Assembly: GCA_021324935.1 (NCBI GenBank)
Contig: JAJPIE010000084.1
Location: 1-48,082 of the forward strand
Direction: 5' to 3'
DNA: 48,082 nucleotides
Source: Acidobacteriota bacterium
Lineage (GTDB): Bacteria > Acidobacteriota > Terriglobia > Acidiferrales > UBA7541
Shown here: positions 41,949 to 48,082 of the stretch, in pieces
Layout: every line of letters begins with the position of its first letter
Position numbering within the stretch: position 1 is the first letter of the stretch
The notes under the pieces: generated by a model
Told to the model about the DNA's origin: nothing
The model's database searches: none
What the model saw: only the letters and a program-made list of their open reading frames with translations
Made by a program: the position numbers and the translations under genes

Positions 41949-42010
41949 GCCGGGGCTTCAGTCCCGGGGAAGTACGCTGGAATCAAACGGGGGCTTTAGT
42001 CCCTGAAGGG
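41949..42010. repeat. Two-hairpin intergenic repeat module, copy 6
   Basis: GCCGGGGCTTCAGTCCCGGGGA, a spacer of about 20 nt, then CGGGGGCTTTAGTCCCTGAAGGG. It lies between the LON-domain and ATPase genes in the direction of transcription. Confidence 0.6.
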
Positions 42011-42084
42011 TCGCAACGAAATATTTCTGTGTTCCTGACTGAGTTTCACGCGGGCTATGCGAGTGGTCCGCAGATAGGGGCCTC

Positions 42085-43590
42085 ATGACACCATCCACTT
42101 CTGCTTATCCGGCGGGTCATCCCAAACCTCGCACTTTGGGCGAACTGAAGCGCATCCCGGATTTCGACGCGCGCACCGCGGGCCTTTCCGTTAAAAACGA
42201 AATTCGCCGCAACCTGCTCCGCGCCATCGAGCGCAACGATCCGCTCTTCCCCGGCGTCCACGGCTACGAAGACACGGTCATCCCGCAAATCGTCAATGCG
42301 CTGCTTTCCCGCCACAATTTTATTCTGCTGGGCCTCCGCGGCCAGGCCAAAAGCCGCATCCTTCGCGGACTGTTGCAGTTCCTCGATCCGGAAATCCCCG
42401 TCGTTGCCGGCTGCGAAATCAACGACCATCCCCTGCGCCCCATCTGCCGCGGCTGCCGCGAACGCATCGCCGCCGAGGGCGACAACACGTCCATCGCCTG
42501 GCTGCCGCGCGATCAGCGCTACGTCGAAAAACTCGCCACGCCCGACGTCACCATGGCCGATATCATCGGCGACGTCGACCCCATTCGCGCCGCCCGCGGC
42601 GGCCGCGACCTTTCCGACGAGCTCACCATTCACTATGGCCTGCTGCCCCGCGCCAATCGCGGCATCTTTGCCATCAACGAACTTCCCGACCTCGCCGGTA
42701 AAATCCAGGTTGGGCTGTTCAACATCATGCAGGAAGGCGACATCCAGATTAAAGGCTACCCGCTGCGCCTCCCGCTCGATGTGCTGCTGGTTTTCTCCGC
42801 CAACCCGGAGGATTACACGGCGCGCGGCAAAATCATCACCCCGTTGAAAGACCGCATCGGCGCCGAAATTCGTACCCACTACCCAACCACCATCGAAGAA
42901 GGCATTGCCATCACTTCGCAGGAGGCCTGGACCGCGCGGGACTCCGGCATTCAAGTCGAAGTGCCGGAATACCTCCGCGAAGTGGTCGAAGAAATCGCCT
43001 TCCAGGCGCGTGAAGACAAGCGCGTGGACCGCCGCTCCGGCGTCAGCCAGCGGCTGCCAATCTCCACGCTCGAAAGCCTCGTCAGCAGCGCGGAGCAACA
43101 CGCCGCCCGCGCGGGCGAAACGCAAGTCGTCGCCCGCGTCGCGGATCTTTACGCCGCGCTGCCCTCCATCACCGGCAAAATGGAACTCGAATACGAAGGG
43201 GAGCTCAAGGGCGCCGAAGTGATCGCCCGCGAACTCATCCGCACCGCCATCGGCCGCACTTTTTCCAAACACTTCGCCGAAGTCAATTTTCAGCCCACCA
43301 TTCAATGGTTCGAAGGTGGAGGCGAGCTCAAAATCCCCGACCTGAGCTCCGCCAGCCAGCGTTGCCAACAACTCTCCAAAGTGCAGGGTCTGATGGACCA
43401 CGTCGGTCGCCTCGGCGTCTCAAATCGCAAAGACGAAGCCCATGCCTCAGCGGCCGCCGAAATGATTCTGGAGGGCCTTTGGGCCCACCGGCGCATCGGC
43501 CGCAGCGAAGAACGCGGCTTCTATGCCGAGAAACAGCGCTCGCCGGAGCCGCGCGAGTCCGTCTCACGCCCCCGCCGCAACTACAATTGA
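42085..43590 (+). CDS. MoxR/ChlI-like AAA+ ATPase with a Cys-rich insert
   Basis: The 501-aa AAA+ protein has a Walker A at 83-90 (GLRGQAKS), Walker B/sensor GIFAINELPDL (193-203), sensor 1 VFSANPED (about 237) and an arginine-containing DRIGAEI. A short Cys motif, CRGC (121-124), with Cys110 nearby, sits between strands and could bind zinc; it is unusual for the family. MoxR-type ATPases work with vWA proteins as chaperones for metal insertion or complex assembly. The vWA gene lies 120 nt downstream, strongly suggesting a pair. The ATG has only weak AGGGG upstream. Confidence 0.85.
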   Translation: MTPSTSAYPAGHPKPRTLGELKRIPDFDARTAGLSVKNEIRRNLLRAIERNDPLFPGVHGYEDTVIPQIVNALLSRHNFILLGLRGQAKSRILRGLLQFLDPEIPVVAGCEINDHPLRPICRGCRERIAAEGDNTSIAWLPRDQRYVEKLATPDVTMADIIGDVDPIRAARGGRDLSDELTIHYGLLPRANRGIFAINELPDLAGKIQVGLFNIMQEGDIQIKGYPLRLPLDVLLVFSANPEDYTARGKIITPLKDRIGAEIRTHYPTTIEEGIAITSQEAWTARDSGIQVEVPEYLREVVEEIAFQAREDKRVDRRSGVSQRLPISTLESLVSSAEQHAARAGETQVVARVADLYAALPSITGKMELEYEGELKGAEVIARELIRTAIGRTFSKHFAEVNFQPTIQWFEGGGELKIPDLSSASQRCQQLSKVQGLMDHVGRLGVSNRKDEAHASAAAEMILEGLWAHRRIGRSEERGFYAEKQRSPEPRESVSRPRRNYN

Positions 43591-43665
43591 CGACCCGACG
43601 AAGGGTCGTCATCCTGAAGACCGCGTAGTTTGCGAGCTGAAGGATCTCAGCATCCAGGGTAGGGG
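43589..43665. repeat. Intergenic repeat with hairpin and ATCCTGA/AGGAT arms
   Basis: GACGACCC-N6-GGGTCGTC (43589-43610; 8-bp stem) starts on the stop codon of the ATPase gene. Next is ATCCTGAAGACCGCG ... GCTGAAGGATCTC (43611-43648), an inverted repeat that looks like the widespread TCATCCTGA-type intergenic repeat. It lies between the ATPase and vWA genes and may regulate their relative expression. Confidence 0.5.
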
Positions 43666-43710
43666 CGGCTTTACGCGGCCTTCTTGACAGAGGTTGATCG
43701 AGGAACGCCA

Positions 43711-44991
43711 ATGAAATTCACCAAATACGGCAAATACATCGGCGAACCCGCCGAGGCCATCGACCTCGACGAGCTCATGAAGCGCCTCGGCGACTTCCTG
43801 CTCCAGAGCGGCTTCGAATCGCAATACTACGGCCTCTCGGAAATGGACTCCGCTCACTCCCTGGAAGCCCTCCGCGAAGCCATCCTCCGTGCCCTTCAGG
43901 AAGGCAATCTTCTCCCTGAAGACGCCATGTCCGATGAGCTTCGCGAACTCCTGAGGGACCCGGGCGCGCTCAACAGCGAAGCCATGCGCGATTTGATCGA
44001 CAAGCTGATCGAGCGCATGACCCAGGAAGGTTTCATCAATCCGCAACAACCTCCTCAGGTCACTCCCCCGCCGCAAAACACCCCCGGCGGCTCGCTCGGC
44101 TATCCGCAGGACCCAAATAACACCGAGGCCCGCTTTGAAATCACCGACAAAGCCATCGATTTTCTTGGCTTCAAAACGCTGAAGGATCTTCTTGGCTCGC
44201 TCGGCCGCAGCAGCTTCGGCCGCCACGACACGCGTGATCTTTCCACCGGCGTCGAATCCGGCGGCATCTCCCGCTCCTATGAATTCGGCGACACGCTGAA
44301 TCTGGACATCAGCGCCACCCTCGGCAACGCCATCCGCCGCGAAGGCGCCAAGGTTCCCCTGGAAATGGAATATCGCGACCTCATGGTCCACCAGTGCGAA
44401 TACCAGTCTTCCTGCGCAACCGTGCTGCTGCTCGATTGCAGCCACAGCATGATTCTTTACGGCGAAGACCGTTTCACGCCCGCGAAGCGCGTCGCTCTCG
44501 CGCTTTCGCATCTGATTCGTACGCAATATCCCGGCGACACGCTCAGCCTCGTCCTCTTTCACGATTCCGCCGAGGAAGTTCCGCTTAGCCAGCTCGCCCG
44601 CGTGCAGGTCGGCCCCTATTACACCAACACCCGCGAAGGCCTGCGCATGGCCCAGCGCATCCTGCTCCGCCAGCGCAAAGACATGCGCCAGATCGTCATG
44701 ATCACCGACGGCAAGCCTTCCGCTCTCACGCTCGAAGACGGCCGCATCTACAAAAATGCCTTCGGTCTCGATCCCTTCGTCGTCGGCGAAACCATGGAAG
44801 AGGTCAACAAGTGCAAGCGCGCCGGTATCATGATCAACACCTTCATGCTCGCCACCGACTACAGCCTGGTCCAGTTCGTCCAGAAAATCACCCAGATGTG
44901 CAAGGGCAAAGCCTACTTCACCACTCCCTACAACCTCGGCCAGTATCTGCTGATGGATTTCCTCCAACGCAAAACCCGCACCATTCACTGA
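43711..44991 (+). CDS. von Willebrand factor A domain protein (MoxR partner)
   Basis: The 426-aa protein has a long helical N-terminal region, a Pro/Asn/Gln-rich linker (about 110-140), and a C-terminal vWA domain. Its MIDAS motif is intact: LLLDCSHSM gives Asp242, Ser244 and Ser246, and further acidic or Thr residues follow (ITDGKPSALT). ATG 43711 has GAGGAA upstream; a TTG 27 nt earlier is less likely. Paired with the MoxR-like ATPase, it is expected to present a substrate for the ATPase. The function of the pair is unknown. Confidence 0.85.
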   Translation: MKFTKYGKYIGEPAEAIDLDELMKRLGDFLLQSGFESQYYGLSEMDSAHSLEALREAILRALQEGNLLPEDAMSDELRELLRDPGALNSEAMRDLIDKLIERMTQEGFINPQQPPQVTPPPQNTPGGSLGYPQDPNNTEARFEITDKAIDFLGFKTLKDLLGSLGRSSFGRHDTRDLSTGVESGGISRSYEFGDTLNLDISATLGNAIRREGAKVPLEMEYRDLMVHQCEYQSSCATVLLLDCSHSMILYGEDRFTPAKRVALALSHLIRTQYPGDTLSLVLFHDSAEEVPLSQLARVQVGPYYTNTREGLRMAQRILLRQRKDMRQIVMITDGKPSALTLEDGRIYKNAFGLDPFVVGETMEEVNKCKRAGIMINTFMLATDYSLVQFVQKITQMCKGKAYFTTPYNLGQYLLMDFLQRKTRTIH

Positions 44992-45015
44992 CGCCGTGGC
45001 AATCCTCCCTCGGTT

Positions 45016-45121
45016 GCGCCTGCTTCCAGCAGGCAAGCGTGCTTCCCGCCAAGGCCCCTCGGGCTTGGCTGAAAGCTCAGATCTGCCGACGTGTAGTGGC
45101 CGAACTTCAGATCGGCCACGC
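45016..45121. repeat. Intergenic hairpin cluster before the thioredoxin-fold gene
   Basis: CCTGCTTCCAGCAGG (about 45019-45033; partner of a copy at 23873), an imperfect hairpin GCCAAGGCCC...GGGCTTGGC (about 45048-45069), and GTAGTGGCCGAACTTCAGATCGGCCAC (about 45093-45119), nearly identical to the element at 29533. The rest of the 268-nt gap (44992-45259) shows only the -10 box at 45248. Confidence 0.55.
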
Positions 45122-45247
45122 ATTCCTCCATCCCGGACGCCCTCAGAAATTCGTCCCTACAGAACATCCGGCATTGTCATTCTGCGGCCTCCGCCGTCCG
45201 CGGCCCGCGGATTCTCATGGTCCGCCCCGCGCACCAACTTCCTGCGC

Positions 45248-45253
45248 TAAACT
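45248..45253 (+). promoter_or_regulatory. -10 box of a leaderless transcript
   Basis: TAAACT ends only 6 nt before the ATG at 45260 (TAAACT-ACCCCC-ATG). With normal -10 to start spacing, transcription would begin at or next to the start codon. No ribosome site is possible. Confidence 0.45.
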
Positions 45254-45259
45254 ACCCCC

Positions 45260-45805
45260 ATGTCACTGAAACGCAAATTTGCGAATCTAATGGGCTGGGA
45301 GGCACCCTTGACCACCATCAACGCCGGACAAACCGCGCCGCCATTCTTCTTGAAGTCCCTCGACGGCAAGGAATACTCGCTCGCCAAACTTCTCGAAAAA
45401 GGCCCCGTCGTCATCGCCTTCTTCAAAATCTCCTGCCCCGTCTGCCAGTTCACGCTTCCTTTTCTCCAGCGCGTGGCAGACCGCTACTCCGGCGACAATG
45501 CCACCGTCCTCACCATCTCCCAGGACGATACGAAAAGCACCGCTTCATTCAACAAGGAATACAGCCTCTCCATGCTGACCTTGCTCGACGACCCAAAGGA
45601 CTACGCCGTCTCCAACGCCTACGGCCTCTCGATGGTCCCCACGATTTTCCTGATTGAACCCGGCGGAAAAGTGAAAGTAAGCTGCATGGGCTTCGGCAAA
45701 GCCGACCTCGAACAAATCGCCGCCGAACTCTCCACGCGCCGCAAAATCGCCGCAGCCCCGCTCTTCCGCAACGACGAAGTCATCCCCGCCAGCAAGCCTG
45801 GTTGA
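45260..45805 (+). CDS. Thioredoxin-fold peroxiredoxin/TlpA-like protein
   Basis: The 181-aa protein has the AhpC/TSA-type fold: GQTAPPFFLKSLDG, then FFKISCPVCQFTLPFLQ with Cys59-Pro-Val-Cys62, then VLTISQDD and cis-Pro region LSMVPTIFLIEPGG. CxxC is typical of TlpA/ResA thiol-disulfide reductases, while peroxiredoxins use a lone Cys in a PxxxTxxC motif, so a reductase or bacterioferritin-comigratory-type enzyme is possible. No signal peptide is visible, so it is cytosolic. A strong terminator follows. Confidence 0.85.
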   Translation: MSLKRKFANLMGWEAPLTTINAGQTAPPFFLKSLDGKEYSLAKLLEKGPVVIAFFKISCPVCQFTLPFLQRVADRYSGDNATVLTISQDDTKSTASFNKEYSLSMLTLLDDPKDYAVSNAYGLSMVPTIFLIEPGGKVKVSCMGFGKADLEQIAAELSTRRKIAAAPLFRNDEVIPASKPG

Positions 45806-45817
45806 GGCTCCAAAAAC

Positions 45818-45840
45818 TAGGTCCGGTCGGACCTATTTAT
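45818..45840 (+). terminator. Rho-independent terminator
   Basis: TAGGTCC-GGTC-GGACCTA (45818-45835; 7-bp stem, tetraloop) followed by TTTATT. It lies 13 nt after the stop of the thioredoxin-fold gene. Confidence 0.8.
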
Positions 45841-45882
45841 TAATGCTTAGGGCACTACCACTCGCACGCACTCAGAGCTAGA

Positions 45883-45910
45883 TTGTTCCCCCAATCGAGG
45901 CAGTTAAACT
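45883..45910 (+). promoter_or_regulatory. Candidate promoter of the small membrane protein gene
   Basis: TTGTTC (45883-45888), a 16-nt spacer and TAAACT (45905-45910). It lies 37 nt before the ATG at 45947 and just after the terminator. Confidence 0.45.
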
Positions 45911-45946
45911 AGAGCGGAGACAGAAACGCCCTTTAAGAACACTGCT

Positions 45947-46309
45947 ATGCCCGTCGTTACAAACCATGACTGGTTAGACAGAATTGAGCGCTCCCGCCTC
46001 TACATGATTTTTGACCCTATGTTCAATTGGATTGGAGGAATTGGCACAATTCTTCTAATCGCATATGGCTTCTGGGCCTATTGGGCGAGCGAACCAAAGC
46101 CGAGCCGTGTCTTCTGGCTTAAGATCGGTGCTGCGGGATTAATTCTCATTTCGGCGGACGGTCCAAAGGACTTGCTTATGGCGAGGATAGGTCTCGCTCC
46201 ACCAGATTACTCCCTATGGTTCGGACCAAGACAACATGCCGTCGACGAAGGCATGATGACAATAATTGAGTCGCAGAATCGTGGTACGCGAATAACTGCT
46301 CGCGGATAG
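45947..46309 (+). CDS. Small membrane protein of unknown function
   Basis: The 120-aa protein has two membrane helices (about 29-48, IGGIGTILLIAYGFWAYWA; about 58-72, KIGAAGLILISA) and polar ends. The ATG is preceded by a weak TAAGAAC. The base composition is lower in GC than its neighbours, suggesting transfer. The frame stops at TAG 46307-46309, but the same frame then stays open for 21 charged codons (FVEELLEENRKRFDRKFP...) to another TAG at 46373, which might be an extension. No family is recognised. Confidence 0.6.
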   Translation: MPVVTNHDWLDRIERSRLYMIFDPMFNWIGGIGTILLIAYGFWAYWASEPKPSRVFWLKIGAAGLILISADGPKDLLMARIGLAPPDYSLWFGPRQHAVDEGMMTIIESQNRGTRITARG

Positions 46310-46414
46310 TTTGTCGAAGAATTGCTTGAAGAGAACAGAAAGCGATTTGACCGGAAGTTCCCCAGGAAAGAATAGTCATAGCCATTCACGGAAAGCGAAG
46401 GCTGTACCCCCATT

Positions 46415-46570
46415 TCAATCCACTTCCGCAAGCAAGTCCGCCTTGTGCTTCTCCGGCTTCTTCCGCTTATCCGGAATCACGCGGGTCCCGCCGGGCGCAA
46501 GCCCGGCACGCCGCGCCCTTCGCCGCGCCTCCAAGCCTTTATCCAGCTGCTTTTTCCTTCGCTTCGCCAT
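46415..46570 (-). CDS. 51-aa Lys/Arg-rich small protein
   Basis: The frame encodes 51 residues, very basic throughout (MAKRRKKQLDKGLEARRRAR..., RVIPDKRKKPEKHKADLL), ending in Glu-Val-Asp. Its ATG lies one base after the TGA of the amine oxidase gene (TGA-G-ATG), so it is probably translated by coupling from that gene. It is likely a nucleic-acid-binding or ribosome-associated peptide; this is a guess from charge. The coding potential is supported by the tight junction and by the clean frame. Confidence 0.6.
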   Translation of the reverse strand: MAKRRKKQLDKGLEARRRARRAGLAPGGTRVIPDKRKKPEKHKADLLAEVD

Positions 46571-46571
46571 C

Positions 46572-48082
46572 TCACGGCTGCTTGCGGGTAATTTCCGTCA
46601 CTGCGCGCCAGCCCTGGTCGATCGCCTCATTCGTGTACGCAAACATCCCCGCATCCGAATTCGCTATGTGAATTTTTCCGAACGGCTGCCGCCCGATCTC
46701 ATGCGGCGCCTGCCCCTTCGGCCAAATCGGATCGAATAGCGACAGATACTCATACGAATACCCGTGCGCCCAGCGGTTCAACGTGATCGCTTCGATATCC
46801 CGCGCCGGATCGAATCCGCCTTCGCCCAGTGCCCGGCCCAATTGGTCCCGAATCGCGCGCTCAAACGTGGCAAAGCTCGTCGCGTAAAGCTGCATCCGCC
46901 CGGTCCGCTGCATCTCCCGCGCCGTCTTTCCCGGCCCCACGGGAATGTGCTGCATGTGCAGCACGCAGGGCTGCTCCGGGCTCTGCGTGAATTCATACCC
47001 GCCCATGCTCACCGGAAAATCCATCTCGATGCCATAGAACATGCACCCGGGACACGTCACGCCGTGAATCTTCAATTTGTCCAGCGCCTGCCAATTCCGC
47101 AACTGCACATTGGTATAAACCAGCGGCACCTTGATGTTGTACGCCAGCCCTTGCTTCTGCGCCTCCGGCATCTCCGGACACATATACGGAATCACCATGT
47201 TCCAACACGCCAGAATGCACGCCTTCCCCTCCACCGCGCGCGCTTCTCCGCCCCGGACGTACGTCACTTCTACGCCCTTCGCATTCGCCGGATCGCCCAG
47301 ATTCCGCGCGTGCACCACCGTCGAGTTCAACCGGATCCGCGTCGCCGCGTTTTCCTGGTCCAGTTTCGCGTAATCGAATTTTGCCAGCACCACGTCTTCC
47401 ATCGTGTTGCCCGGCGCAATGCCTGGCACCAGACGCCGCACCAGCAGCCGCGCAATCGACGCGTTCCCGTCGGGGAAATGATAGATGTACGGCTCCTTGT
47501 CCTGCCGGGTCACTTCCCAGCTAATCCCGGGCCCATCGTCGTCCAAAATCCCGAGGCCCTCAAATCCCGGCAGATCGCCCAGCCCGGCCATGTCTCCTGC
47601 CGGTACGGCGTCAATCGTCACGCCGAATAGTCCCAGCATCGAATTCTTGAAGAGCGGCAGAATTTCCGGGGTCACCTTCACGTTCTTCAGCAAATATTCC
47701 TGATAGCTGATCCTCGCCAGGTACTCCTTCTTCGCCGTCGCGTCCATGCCCTGCAGATAATCCACTTTTTCCATATAGAGGCGCAGCAAATCCTTCTTTG
47801 CCGTCTCCGAAAGCGGCATGGCCGCCACAGCCTCCGCCGATGGTTCGCCGTAGCTTCCCAGCCCGCGCACCAGCTTGTCCTTCCCAAACGTCTCCTTATC
47901 GAAAAAGATTGCGTGGCCCATGCCGCGGCGCGAATAATATGTCCGGTCGTTGTACGTCTCGAAGCGCTTCACCTCAATGCCCAGATCCGTCAGCAGCCGC
48001 TTGGCCTGCGCGCTGTAAAGATTCGGTCCGGCGATTGATTGCGTCCCGCCGTAGCCGATCAGCTTCTTCCCCCCGCTGGTGA
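46572..48082 (-). CDS. FAD-dependent amine oxidase/spermidine dehydrogenase-like protein (5' truncated by window)
   Basis: About 503 codons are visible; the start lies beyond base 48082. The N-terminal visible part reads GGKKLIGYGGTQSIAGPN, as in spermidine dehydrogenase-like and other FAD-dependent oxidoreductases. Further blocks are AILACWNMVIPYMCPEM-like (ACILACWNMVIPYMCPEM), GVTCPGCMFYGIEMDFP, and a C-terminal FAD block with HIANSDAGMFAYTNEAIDQGW. The FAD-binding GxGxxG motif would be in the missing part. It probably oxidises a polyamine or another substrate amine, but the substrate is not determined by the sequence seen here. The small basic protein follows directly. Confidence 0.8.
   Translation of the reverse strand, partial: TSGGKKLIGYGGTQSIAGPNLYSAQAKRLLTDLGIEVKRFETYNDRTYYSRRGMGHAIFFDKETFGKDKLVRGLGSYGEPSAEAVAAMPLSETAKKDLLRLYMEKVDYLQGMDATAKKEYLARISYQEYLLKNVKVTPEILPLFKNSMLGLFGVTIDAVPAGDMAGLGDLPGFEGLGILDDDGPGISWEVTRQDKEPYIYHFPDGNASIARLLVRRLVPGIAPGNTMEDVVLAKFDYAKLDQENAATRIRLNSTVVHARNLGDPANAKGVEVTYVRGGEARAVEGKACILACWNMVIPYMCPEMPEAQKQGLAYNIKVPLVYTNVQLRNWQALDKLKIHGVTCPGCMFYGIEMDFPVSMGGYEFTQSPEQPCVLHMQHIPVGPGKTAREMQRTGRMQLYATSFATFERAIRDQLGRALGEGGFDPARDIEAITLNRWAHGYSYEYLSLFDPIWPKGQAPHEIGRQPFGKIHIANSDAGMFAYTNEAIDQGWRAVTEITRKQP

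Noticed and set aside
43562..43567. GTCTCA at the end of the MoxR-like gene as an activator site
   Set aside because: Single half-site in coding sequence with no nearby -24/-12 element.
43609..45123. Long open frame (504 codons) opposite the vWA gene
   Set aside because: It overlaps completely a gene with an intact MIDAS motif and shows no protein-family signal.

Overview
The window looks like a chromosomal piece of a high-GC Acidobacteriota-type bacterium. The basis is indirect: a compact hem cluster with an HemX/CcsA protein, DUF4388 and DUF4337 proteins, many dispersed intergenic hairpins, sigma-54 control, and long cytosolic multi-PAS kinases. No rRNA or tRNA gene was seen, so this assignment is an inference. 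There is no phage, IS element or CRISPR array.

Region 1 (1-21.9 kb) is signal transduction. A minus-strand chemosensory operon (TonB-like protein, MCP, CheW, CheR, CheA running off the window) faces a plus-strand two-component module: a PAS/GAF histidine kinase, a lone receiver and an NtrC-type sigma-54 activator. A second chemosensory cluster follows, laid out like the type IV pilus Pil-Chp system: a small possible PilZ-like protein, an unknown 490-aa protein, a receiver-like/DHp protein without an ATPase, CheY, CheW, a PilJ-like MCP, CheR, a CheA-receiver hybrid, CheB, two CheW proteins, a receiver-like/DUF4388 protein and a receiver/coiled-coil protein. The most interesting signal is regulatory. 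Three GG-N10-GC (sigma-54 type) promoters stand in front of these operons, and each has TGAGAC-type sites roughly 100-170 bp upstream, one of them a perfect palindrome. The activator encoded between the clusters probably switches on both of them.

Region 2 (22-28 kb) holds a Tat-signal protein next to an amidase, a hybrid sensor kinase, a DUF421 membrane protein and a DUF4337 membrane protein. Region 3 (28.1-38.7 kb) is a nearly complete C5-pathway heme locus. ccsA/hemX-hemA-hemC-hemD-hemB-hemL lie on the minus strand and hemE-hemN-hemY diverge on the plus strand; only glutamyl-tRNA synthetase and ferrochelatase are missing.

Region 4 (38.9-48 kb) is housekeeping and accessory: a hotdog thioesterase, a TPR protein, a methyltransferase, a LON-domain protein, a MoxR-like ATPase with a vWA partner, a thioredoxin-fold protein, a small membrane protein in a locally AT-richer patch, a 51-aa basic protein, and an FAD-dependent amine oxidase cut by the window end. 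Intergenic gaps are dotted with hairpin repeats sharing a TTYAG-like centre, including six copies of a roughly 60-nt two-hairpin module.

Three reading frames are broken. The sigma-54 activator has a one-base frameshift, and the PilJ-like MCP and hemE each have an in-frame TAG inside conserved sequence. These may be assembly errors, real mutations or amber readthrough.
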